A stretch of 7,420 bases of DNA from an uncultured Hyphomicrobiales bacterium. Its GTDB lineage: Bacteria > Pseudomonadota > Alphaproteobacteria > Rhizobiales > Aestuariivirgaceae. The position numbers and the translations under genes were made by a program. This document shows, one piece after another, positions 1 to 5,255 of the stretch. The notes under the pieces were generated by a model. It did no database searches, was not told where the DNA came from, and worked only from the letters and a program-made list of their open reading frames with translations. Location: contig CAIYXE010000479.1 of NCBI GenBank assembly GCA_903930095.1, positions 1 through 7,420 of the forward strand. Direction: 5' to 3'. Position 1 is the first letter of the stretch. The number at the start of each line of letters is the position of its first letter.

Positions 1-300
1 CCGCTCGACGGACAGGCTGACCGGCTTCTCGCACAGCACCGCCTTGCCCGCGTTGGAGCCCGCCTCGATCTGCTCGGCATGGAAGGGCGTGGGCGTGGCG
101 ATCAGGATCGCGTCGACGTCCTTCGCCTTGATGATGTCCTCCACCGAGGCAACCTTGGCGCCCACTTCCGATGCGAGATCCTCCGCCGCCTTCGGCAGCG
201 CATCCGCCAGGTAGGCCACCTTTGCCTTGCCTGACGCCGCGATCGTCCGGGCATGCACCTTGCCGATGCGCCCCGCACCCAAAACTCCGAATCTCAACAT
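1..300 (-). CDS. iolG: Inositol 2-dehydrogenase, N-terminal 100 residues (gene continues left of the window)
   Basis: This is a Gfo/Idh/MocA-family oxidoreductase. IolG oxidises myo-inositol to 2-keto-myo-inositol with NAD+, the first step of cytoplasmic inositol breakdown. The visible part is the N-terminal Rossmann domain. It starts MLRFGVLGAGRIG, with the dinucleotide loop GAGRIG at residues 8-13. An acidic residue (D33) follows the second strand, which fits NAD preference. The family motif CEKP is at 90-93, where Lys92 is the usual active-site lysine. The substrate-binding C-terminal domain is missing because the window ends. The ATG at 298-300 is preceded by a strong GGAGG (307-311 on the plus strand) at a 6-base spacing. 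The gene diverges from iolC across an operator-bearing gap, which supports an inositol role over other members of this broad family. The exact substrate cannot be fixed from 100 residues; a scyllo-inositol dehydrogenase or an IolG paralogue is the alternative. Confidence 0.85.
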   Translation of the reverse strand, partial: MLRFGVLGAGRIGKVHARTIAASGKAKVAYLADALPKAAEDLASEVGAKVASVEDIIKAKDVDAILIATPTPFHAEQIEAGSNAGKAVLCEKPVSLSVER

Positions 301-339
301 CAGGGTCCTCCGTATTCGATCTGGTTCCACGCCCGCTAT

Positions 340-353
340 GGAACAAACATTCT
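340..353. promoter_or_regulatory. Putative IolR half-site pair 1 (GGAA-N6-TTCT)
   Basis: GGAA, six bases, then TTCT. This is one base away from GGAA-N6-TTCC, which I recall as the motif reported for the IolR repressor of Sinorhizobium meliloti. Its right half begins the nonamer TTCTGATTT (350-358), which recurs in reverse complement in front of the regulator gene at 5229-5237. It lies upstream of iolC and overlaps the likely promoter zone of both divergent genes. Binding is inferred, not shown. Confidence 0.5.
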
Positions 354-369
354 GATTTGACTTCAATTT

Positions 370-383
370 GGAATTAATGTTTC
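370..383. promoter_or_regulatory. Putative IolR half-site pair 2 (GGAA-N6-TTTC)
   Basis: GGAA, six bases, then TTTC. It is centred 30 bp from site 1, close to three helical turns, so two bound dimers could sit on the same face of the DNA. The same GGAA-N6-TTTC form occurs just upstream of the regulator gene at 5211-5224. A further TTC-N6-GAA arrangement (362-373) overlaps its left half. The assignment rests on similarity to the remembered rhizobial IolR motif and on recurrence inside this window. Confidence 0.5.
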
Positions 384-410
384 GTAAAGTCAAGGCAGCA
401 GGGATATTCG

Positions 411-415
411 CGGAG
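411..415 (+). promoter_or_regulatory. Ribosome binding site that fixes the iolC start
   Basis: CGGAG lies six bases before the ATG at 422. The open frame extends upstream to a TTG at 368, but that codon falls inside the operator-like region and has no ribosome binding site at a usable distance. The ATG at 422 is therefore the better start. Confidence 0.75.
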
Positions 416-421
416 TTCATT

Positions 422-2338
422 ATGGCATCGGCTTCAGGCCCCCGGAAGCGGTTGGACGTCATCACCATAGGTCGCTGCTCCGTCGACCTCTATGGCCAGC
501 AGATCGGTTCCCGGCTCGAGGATGTGGCGTCCTTTGCCAAGTCCATCGGCGGTTGCCCTTCGAACATCGCCATCGGCACGGCGCGGCTGGGCCTCAGGTC
601 CGGCGTGATCACCCGCGTGGGCGACGAGCAGATGGGCCGCTTCGTCAAGGAGCAGATGGCACGGGAGGGCGTGGCTCTCGACGGGATCGCCACGGACCCG
701 CAGCGGCTGACCTCGCTCGTCCTCCTCTCGGTCGAGAACGACAAGACATTCCCGCTGATCTTCTACCGTGACAATTGCGCCGACGGCGCGCTCTCGGAGG
801 AGGACATCGACGAGGAATTCGTGCGGTCCTCCGGTTCCGTGCTGGTAACGGGCACGCATTTCGCCAAGCCCCACACCGATGCCGCACAGCGCAAGGCGAT
901 GCGGATCGCCCGGGCCAATGGCGCGAAGGTGATCTTCGACATCGACTACCGCCCCAATCTCTGGGGGCTTGCAGGCCACGCGGCAGGAGAGGAGCGCTAC
1001 ATCAAGTCGGACAAGGTGTCGGAACACCTGAAGTCCATCCTGCCGGACTGCGATCTCGTCGTGGGCACGGAGGAGGAGGTGCACATCGCGGCGGGCAGCG
1101 AGGACACGCTGGAGGCGCTGCGCATCATCCGCTCGCTCTCCCGCGCCGTGATCGTGCTGAAGCGCGGGCCGATGGGCTGCGTGGTTTACCCCGATGCAAT
1201 CCCTGATGCGCTGGACAAGGGCATCGTCGGCACGGGCTTCCCGATCGAGGTGTACAATGTGCTGGGCGCGGGCGACAGCTTCATGTCCGGCTTCCTGCGC
1301 GGCTGGCTGAAGGGCGAGGACCACGCGACAAGCGCCACATGGGCCAATGCCTGCGGGGCTTTCGCGGTCTCGAGGCTGCTGTGCTCGCCGGAGATCCCGA
1401 CCTGGGAGGAGCTGCAGTTCTTCCTCAAGCACGGAAGCCCGCACCGGGCCCTGCGCAAGGACGAGGCCATCAATCACGTGCACTGGGCAACCACGCGCCG
1501 CGCCCAGCCGGACCGGCTTCTGGCGCTGGCCATCGACCACCGCATGCAGCTGGAGAAAATGGCGGACGAGGCAGGAACGCCCCGCGGGCGGCTCAACGGC
1601 TTCAAGCGCCTTGCCATTGCAGCGATCTCCCGCGTCGCGAAGGGCGCACCGGGTTTCGGCACGCTACTGGACGACACCTATGGCCGCGAGGCAATGTTCG
1701 ATGCGGCGAAGCTCGGGCTGTGGGTGGGCCGGCCGCTGGAGCAGCCGGGCTCGCGGCCGTTGCGCTTCGAGTTCACGCAGGACGTGGGCGCAAGGCTGGT
1801 CGAATGGCCGGTGACGCACACCATCAAGTGCCTCTCCTTCTACCACCCGGATGATCCGGCCGAGCTGAAGGAGGAGCAATCGCAGAAGCTGCGCACGCTC
1901 TATGAGGCGGCCCGCAAGGTGGGCCGGGAACTGCTGATCGAGATCATCGCGGGCAAGCACGGCAGGCTCGACGGCATGACCATCGCACGCGCGCTGGACG
2001 AGCACTATGCGCTGGGCATCAAGCCGGACTGGTGGAAGCTGGAGCCGCAGGCCTCTTCCACGGCATGGGACAACATCGCGGCGGTCATCGCCAGGAACGA
2101 TCCATGGTGCCGGGGCGTCGTGCTGCTGGGGCTGGACGCGCCGGAGGACGAGCTGGCAAGGGGGTTCGCCGCGGCGTCCGCGCAACCCATCGTCAAGGGC
2201 TTCGCGGTGGGGCGCACCATCTTCAGTTCCGCCGCACAGCTTTGGCTGCGTGGTCAGCTGACGGACGAGGCCGCGATAGACGACATGGCGGAGCGGTTCG
2301 GCAACCTCGTGGCCATCTGGAACAAGGCGCGCCGCTGA
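422..2338 (+). CDS. iolC: Fused 5-dehydro-2-deoxygluconokinase / DUF2090 aldolase-like protein
   Basis: This 638-residue cytoplasmic protein has two domains. Residues about 10-335 are a PfkB/ribokinase-type kinase that phosphorylates 2-deoxy-5-keto-D-gluconate with ATP. The first PfkB signature is GGCPSNIAIGTARLG (43-57). DYRPNLW lies at 175-181. The ATP-site signature NVLGAGDSF is at 279-287, with Asp285 as the expected catalytic base. Residues about 360-638 are a DUF2090 domain, a TIM-barrel class I aldolase-like fold. Conserved-looking blocks are LALAIDHR (367-374), IKCLSFYHPDD (468-478), ELLIEIIAG (503-511), PDWWKLEP (535-542) and KGFAVGRTIF (592-601). Current annotation practice credits this half with cleaving the phosphorylated product to dihydroxyacetone phosphate and malonate semialdehyde; Lys469 and Lys539 are candidate Schiff-base lysines, by inference only. 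The fused form is usual in rhizobia, whereas Bacillus uses separate IolC and IolJ. The gene is followed 69 bp later by iolB. Confidence 0.93.
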   Translation: MASASGPRKRLDVITIGRCSVDLYGQQIGSRLEDVASFAKSIGGCPSNIAIGTARLGLRSGVITRVGDEQMGRFVKEQMAREGVALDGIATDPQRLTSLVLLSVENDKTFPLIFYRDNCADGALSEEDIDEEFVRSSGSVLVTGTHFAKPHTDAAQRKAMRIARANGAKVIFDIDYRPNLWGLAGHAAGEERYIKSDKVSEHLKSILPDCDLVVGTEEEVHIAAGSEDTLEALRIIRSLSRAVIVLKRGPMGCVVYPDAIPDALDKGIVGTGFPIEVYNVLGAGDSFMSGFLRGWLKGEDHATSATWANACGAFAVSRLLCSPEIPTWEELQFFLKHGSPHRALRKDEAINHVHWATTRRAQPDRLLALAIDHRMQLEKMADEAGTPRGRLNGFKRLAIAAISRVAKGAPGFGTLLDDTYGREAMFDAAKLGLWVGRPLEQPGSRPLRFEFTQDVGARLVEWPVTHTIKCLSFYHPDDPAELKEEQSQKLRTLYEAARKVGRELLIEIIAGKHGRLDGMTIARALDEHYALGIKPDWWKLEPQASSTAWDNIAAVIARNDPWCRGVVLLGLDAPEDELARGFAAASAQPIVKGFAVGRTIFSSAAQLWLRGQLTDEAAIDDMAERFGNLVAIWNKARR

Positions 2339-2393
2339 GGGCTGCCGCTTGGTGGACAATGGCGCGAAGTGGCGGTACCGATGCCGGACCGGT

Positions 2394-2399
2394 AAGGAG
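2394..2399 (+). promoter_or_regulatory. Ribosome binding site that fixes the iolB start
   Basis: AAGGAG stands eight bases before the ATG at 2408. The in-frame GTG at 2399 overlaps it and the ATG at 2402 is only two bases away, so neither can use it. A short inverted repeat, TACCG (2376-2380) with CGGTA (2390-2394), abuts the site. It is too short to claim as a control element. Confidence 0.7.
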
Positions 2400-2407
2400 T
2401 GATGGAC

Positions 2408-3205
2408 ATGTCGAAGCTCAAGATCCACCCCACGGCCACGCATGGGCGCATCGTGAATATAACGCCCGAGAGTGCGGGCTGGTCGCATGTCGGTTTCGAC
2501 CTGTGGAAGCTCAGGCGCGGTGAACAGGCCGCGGGCGGCGAGTCAGGGCGCGAGGTGTGCCTCGTCTTCATCGCAGGCAAGGCGCGCGTTTTGGCGGGCA
2601 GCGAGGACTTCGGCATACTGGGCGAGCGCAACTCGCCCTTCGAGGGCAAGCCCTGGTCGGTCTATGTTCCGGCGGGAATGACATGGCGCGTGGCCGCGGC
2701 GAACGACGTGACGCTGGCCGTATGCACCGCACCCGGCGAGGGCGGCAGGTATCCCGCGCGCGTGATCGGCCCCGGCGCGCTGCACCAGGAGACGCGCGGC
2801 AAGAGCACCAACACCCGGCACGTGACCAACATCATCCCGGAATGGGAGCCGGCGGAGGGGCTTCTCGTCGTCGAAGTCATCACGCCGGGGGGCTGCACAT
2901 CCTCCTACCCGCCGCACAAGCATGACGCGGACAATCTTCCCCACGAGTCGCTGCTTGAGGAGACCTACTATCATCGCATCAACCCGCCGCAGGGCTTCGC
3001 CTTCCAGCGCGTCTACACCGATGACCGCTCGCTCGACGAGGCCATGGCGGTGGAGGACGGCGACGTGACGCTGGTTCCCAGGGGCTACCACCCCTGCGCC
3101 ACGACGCATGGTTATGATCTCTATTACCTGAACGTGATGGCGGGCCCGAAGCGGACGTGGAAGTTCCACAATGCCCCGGAGCATGCGTGGCTGCTGAAGG
3201 CCTGA
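2408..3205 (+). CDS. iolB: 5-deoxy-glucuronate isomerase
   Basis: The 265-residue product is close to the usual size of IolB (about 270). It converts 5-deoxy-D-glucuronate to 2-deoxy-5-keto-D-gluconate, the substrate of the IolC kinase, in the cytoplasm. The family is a metal-dependent double cupin. The C-terminal cupin carries the recognisable metal-site blocks SSYPPHKHD (165-173, His170 and His172), LLEETYYHR (182-190, Glu184/Glu185) and VPRGYHPCATTHGY (223-236, His228). The N-terminal half (about 20-125) is the degenerate cupin, with blocks such as CLVFIAGKA and VYVPAGMTWRV. The closing stretch PKRTWKFHNAPEHAWL is also typical of the family. The gene follows iolC in the same direction with no obvious terminator between them, so the two are likely cotranscribed. 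iolD and iolE, which often lie between them in rhizobia, are absent here. Confidence 0.93.
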   Translation: MSKLKIHPTATHGRIVNITPESAGWSHVGFDLWKLRRGEQAAGGESGREVCLVFIAGKARVLAGSEDFGILGERNSPFEGKPWSVYVPAGMTWRVAAANDVTLAVCTAPGEGGRYPARVIGPGALHQETRGKSTNTRHVTNIIPEWEPAEGLLVVEVITPGGCTSSYPPHKHDADNLPHESLLEETYYHRINPPQGFAFQRVYTDDRSLDEAMAVEDGDVTLVPRGYHPCATTHGYDLYYLNVMAGPKRTWKFHNAPEHAWLLKA

Positions 3206-3230
3206 ACCGGCAGGCCGGAACACGCGCCGA

Positions 3231-3279
3231 GAGCATGATCCGCAAAAGTGGAAACCACTTTTGCGGCAAGATCATGCTC
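3231..3279. repeat. Hairpin 1 of the intergenic element
   Basis: The inner stem is perfect: CCGCAAAAGTGG (3240-3251), loop AAA, CCACTTTTGCGG (3255-3266), 12 pairs. An outer stem GAGCATGAT (3231-3239) pairs with ATCATGCTC (3271-3279), nine pairs, leaving a one-sided CAAG bulge (3267-3270). The structure forms equally well in RNA from either strand. Confidence 0.9.
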
Positions 3280-3293
3280 AAGCCTTTGATCTT

Positions 3294-3339
3294 GCGCGAG
3301 TTCTTATCGACCAGGTAATTCCACCTGGTCGGAACGCGC
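3294..3339. repeat. Hairpin 2 of the intergenic element
   Basis: The inner stem is CGACCAGGT (3308-3316), loop AATTCC, ACCTGGTCG (3323-3331), nine perfect pairs. The outer arms GCGCG and TTC (3294-3298 and 3301-3303, with AG bulged) pair with GAACGCGC (3332-3339). The stretch TTAT (3304-3307) is unpaired on the left side. Confidence 0.88.
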
Positions 3340-3349
3340 GCTAGACGCA

Positions 3350-4303
3350 TCAGGGCGCTTCGGCGCACTCGTACCAGATACGCGGACGCTGTCTCTGGCC
3401 CTCGAAGGGCGCCAGGCGGCGGAGAACGACTCTTTCGCCGAAGTCGGCACAGCGCGCCTCGGAGGCGAAGATCACGCGGCCGTCTTCCTGGATCGTGTCG
3501 CCTGACCGGTACTTTTCATAGATCACGACGGTGAAGCGGCGGGCGCGTGCCTCGGCCTGCACGGGGGCAGGCTCAGGCGGCAGGATGACCTGCGGCCTCG
3601 CCCTGGGTATCGGTACAGGCGCGGCGGGCGCTGAGGCCGGCTGCGCCGCGACGTCTTCCTCCGGCGGAGGAGGTGCAGCCTCCGGGGCGGGCTGATCCAG
3701 CATCGAGGTTCCGAACAGCGGTGGCGGTTCAGGCAGGGCAGCCTGCTGTTCGGGCTGCGGCGCCGGGGCCGCCTTGGGGGCGGGCTCGGGCTGCGCGACC
3801 TGCGGAAGCGGGGCTTGCGCGGCAGGTGGCAGCGGCGGGTTGCTGAGATAGAGGCTTGCGACACCGCCCGCGACCGCCATCAGCAAACCGGAGACAACGA
3901 GGAATGGCCCCATTTCCCTGAGGCTGATGGCGAAGCTCCGTGCCCCCGTCCGGCCGCTGCGGCGCTCCGGCCGGATATTGCCGAGGTCGGGAGTAGGCGG
4001 CGGCGGAGGAGGATCGCCTGTGGCGCCGGTGATCTTGCGCTGCTTCCTTGCCAGATGCTCATCGAGTTCACGCTGGGTGGCCTCGAGCAGTTCGAGGTCG
4101 TAGCGGCTGCGGCCTTCAGGACTGCCAAGCACCTCATAGGCTTGCTGAATCTGCGCGAAGCGTTCCGCCGATGTGGTGCCGGTGGTGGCGCCTGTATCGG
4201 GGTGATACTTCTTCGCAAGCGCGCGGTAGGCGGCGCCGATCACCTCCTGGTCGGCAGAGGGGTCGATGCCGAGCGCGGCATAGTGATCGGGAAAGGCAAT
4301 CAT
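3350..4303 (-). CDS. Membrane-anchored J-domain protein with Pro/Ala-rich linker
   Basis: The 317-residue protein has an N-terminal J domain at about 6-70 (HYAALGI, then KKYHPDTG with the HPD triad at 34-36, then AYEVLGSPEGRSRYD). This domain stimulates the ATPase of an Hsp70 such as DnaK. There is no Gly/Phe or zinc-finger region, so it is a class C J protein. A basic stretch (RPERRSGRTGAR, 111-122) precedes one membrane segment at about 132-153, which predicts the J domain in the cytoplasm and the rest in the periplasm. Residues about 155-250 are rich in Pro, Ala and Glu and probably extended. The final 60 residues look like a small folded domain with Cys285 and Cys312, which could form a disulfide; I do not recognise it. 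Start: the J domain begins just after the ATG at 4301-4303, but the nearest purine-rich site (AAGGAA) is about 13 bases away, so initiation may be weak. The gene lies 69 bp behind the regulator gene in the same direction. Confidence 0.82.
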   Translation of the reverse strand: MIAFPDHYAALGIDPSADQEVIGAAYRALAKKYHPDTGATTGTTSAERFAQIQQAYEVLGSPEGRSRYDLELLEATQRELDEHLARKQRKITGATGDPPPPPPTPDLGNIRPERRSGRTGARSFAISLREMGPFLVVSGLLMAVAGGVASLYLSNPPLPPAAQAPLPQVAQPEPAPKAAPAPQPEQQAALPEPPPLFGTSMLDQPAPEAAPPPPEEDVAAQPASAPAAPVPIPRARPQVILPPEPAPVQAEARARRFTVVIYEKYRSGDTIQEDGRVIFASEARCADFGERVVLRRLAPFEGQRQRPRIWYECAEAP

Positions 4304-4372
4304 TGTGGCTGGGCGGTTCCTTGGGAATGCCGTCAATCTCACCTGCCTCATCCGGCACATTCGCGGCGGAAT

Positions 4373-5209
4373 TCAGGCTTCCTGCTGACGGCGCTCGGCA
4401 ACGGCGACGGCGAGCGTCATCGCAAGCGTCAGGGTTGCGGCCATGGACCGGAAACCTTCGAAATTTGCTTCGCTGACTTCAATCCACGGGTCCGCAATCT
4501 GCGCGAGAGGGGAGAAGGGGCTGTCGGTGACGGCCACCACGGGAACCTGCCGGGCCGCCGCCGCGCGCGCCAGCTGGATCGTTTCCGGAGCATAGGGGGC
4601 AAAGGTGACGGCAAGCACCGCGTCCTCCGCCGTGGCGAAGGTCATCTGTTCGGTGCCGAGGCCCCCTGCAGCATCAACCAGGATGACGCGAACGCCGAGC
4701 TTTCCGAAGGCATAGGCCATGTAGAAGGCGATGGGATAGGAGCGCCGGATACCCAGGAGATAGATGGTGCGGGCCGATGCCAGCCTCTCCACCGCCTGAT
4801 CGAGGATCTCTGGCGCCAGCTTCTCGCCAAGCGAGGCGATGGATCGCGCCGATGCCTCACAAAAGCCCTGCAGGATGACATTGGGCTTCGATGCATCCTC
4901 GGCATGGCCGCGAAGCTGCCGGATGCGTTCGCCATAGTTCAGGATGCGGTCCCGCAACCGTGAGCGGAACACCTCCTGCATGTCCGAAAACCCCTGGTAG
5001 CCCATGGCCTGGCTGAAGCGCACGAGTGCGGATGGCTGGACCTCGGCCTGGGCGGCAATCGAGGAGACGGTGCCGAAGGCGATCTCGTCAGGGTTCTCCA
5101 GCGCATAGGCCGCAATCTGCGTCAGGCGCTTGGGCAGTGCCGCAGCACGTTCCGCGATCAGGGCCTTGAGAGCCGGGAAATCGCGCGGAGGAGAAGGGAC
5201 ATCTGACAT
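4373..5209 (-). CDS. iolR: RpiR-family transcriptional regulator, probable IolR repressor
   Basis: This 278-residue protein has an N-terminal RpiR helix-turn-helix (about 15-90; core TVSSIAAQAEVQPSALVRFS at 47-66) and a C-terminal SIS sugar-phosphate-binding domain (about 135-260; IYLLGIRRSYPIAFYMAYAF at 149-168, and VPVVAVTDSPFSPLA at 222-236). In rhizobia and Brucella such a protein represses the iol genes, and an inositol-pathway intermediate releases it. The assignment as IolR rests on family type, nearness to iolC/iolB/iolG and shared operator-like motifs at both places. The ATG at 5207-5209 starts just before the conserved region but has no clear ribosome binding site. An in-frame TTG at 5243-5245 has none at a usable distance either, and it would put the operator sites inside the coding region. 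Usually iolR sits directly beside iolC; here it is about 2.9 kb from iolC's end and behind a beta-CASP gene. A regulator of another sugar pathway is the alternative. Confidence 0.85.
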   Translation of the reverse strand: MSDVPSPPRDFPALKALIAERAAALPKRLTQIAAYALENPDEIAFGTVSSIAAQAEVQPSALVRFSQAMGYQGFSDMQEVFRSRLRDRILNYGERIRQLRGHAEDASKPNVILQGFCEASARSIASLGEKLAPEILDQAVERLASARTIYLLGIRRSYPIAFYMAYAFGKLGVRVILVDAAGGLGTEQMTFATAEDAVLAVTFAPYAPETIQLARAAAARQVPVVAVTDSPFSPLAQIADPWIEVSEANFEGFRSMAATLTLAMTLAVAVAERRQQEA

Positions 5210-5210
5210 T

Positions 5211-5224
5211 GGAACGAATATTTC
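5211..5224. promoter_or_regulatory. Putative autoregulatory IolR site (GGAA-N6-TTTC)
   Basis: It has the same form as the site at 370-383 in front of iolC. It begins two bases upstream of the regulator's ATG, so a protein bound here would block transcription or early elongation of the regulator gene. Confidence 0.5.
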
Positions 5225-5226
5225 AT

Positions 5227-5243
5227 GGAAATCAGAACGTTCC
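5227..5243. promoter_or_regulatory. Second inverted site upstream of the regulator (GGAA-N9-TTCC)
   Basis: The GGAA and TTCC half-sites are both intact, but the spacer is nine bases rather than six. The perfect palindrome GAACGTTC sits at its right end (5235-5242) and AAATCAGAA (5229-5237) inside it. Whether the spacing suits the same protein is unknown; the repeated half-sites and the shared nonamer argue that it belongs to the same control system. Confidence 0.4.
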
Positions 5244-5255
5244 AAACGCTTTCTG

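Larger units (their letters stand above)
301..421. promoter_or_regulatory. Divergent iolG / iolC control region
   Basis: This 121-bp gap separates the two diverging inositol genes and is clearly richer in A and T than its surroundings. It holds both ribosome binding sites (GGAGG for iolG, read on the minus strand, 307-311; CGGAG for iolC, 411-415). It also has a perfect inverted repeat GTTCCA (324-329) / TGGAAC (339-344) with a 9-base spacer, and two GGAA-N6-TTYY-like sites given separately. TTGACT at 357-362 could be a -35 box for iolC, but no convincing -10 box lies 16-18 bases further, so the transcription starts are not assigned. Both promoters must lie in this short stretch, so one regulator bound here could control both directions. 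Confidence 0.7.
3231..3339. repeat. Two-hairpin intergenic element of the rhizobial RIME type
   Basis: This composite palindromic element of about 109 bp fills the gap between the converging iolB and J-domain genes. It has two long hairpins in tandem (listed separately) joined by an 11- to 14-base spacer. The GAGCATGATCCG...GATCATGCTC style arms and the GCGCGAGTTCTTATCG / GGAACGCGC style arms are familiar to me from repeats dispersed through Hyphomicrobiales genomes (Rhizobium-specific intergenic mosaic elements and relatives). The family name is from memory, while the pairing is read directly. No U-tract follows either stem. The element could end or stabilise transcripts from both sides, but it is not a classical intrinsic terminator. 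Confidence 0.75.
5210..5255. promoter_or_regulatory. Short gap before the regulator gene, rich in palindromic operator-like sites
   Basis: This 46-bp gap lies between the end of the beta-CASP hydrolase gene and the regulator's ATG. It is distinctly AT-richer than its neighbours. It is packed with inverted motifs: GGAA-N6-TTTC (5211-5224), GGAA-N9-TTCC (5227-5243), and the perfect palindrome GAACGTTC (5235-5242). The nonamer AAATCAGAA (5229-5237) is the reverse complement of one in the iolG/iolC gap. Any private promoter for the regulator must lie here or within the 3' end of the hydrolase gene. I see no convincing -35/-10 pair. Confidence 0.6.

Noticed and set aside
171..377. Plus-strand 68-codon open frame near the left edge
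   Set aside because: It overlaps the N-terminal coding region of iolG on the other strand and then the intergenic region. The product is Pro/Arg-rich and has no features of a real small protein.
368..421. Upstream TTG start for iolC
   Set aside because: It falls within the operator-like region, lacks a ribosome binding site, and the added residues are not needed for the kinase fold. The ATG at 422 has CGGAG at a good distance.
434..1540. Long minus-strand open frame of 368 codons opposite iolC
   Set aside because: It lies wholly opposite a clearly identified gene. Its product is rich in Arg, Ala, His and Asp without any recognisable motif, as expected of an antisense shadow in GC-rich DNA.
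2376..2394. TACCG...CGGTA inverted repeat before iolB as an attenuator or terminator
   Set aside because: It has only five pairs with a nine-base loop and no T-tract. It abuts the ribosome binding site but is too weak to distinguish from chance in GC-rich DNA.
3231..3339. Classical intrinsic terminator or small RNA gene
   Set aside because: The hairpins are strong, but neither strand has a run of T after them and no promoter is visible. The two-palindrome layout fits a dispersed intergenic repeat better.
4316..4326. TTCC-N3-GGAA in the regulator/J-gene gap as another IolR site
   Set aside because: The half-sites are in the opposite order and much closer together than in the other sites. A short palindrome of this size is expected by chance.
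3815..4963. Plus-strand open frame of 382 codons opposite the J-domain and regulator genes
   Set aside because: It spans two real genes and the gap between them, has biased composition and no domain, and has no ribosome binding site.
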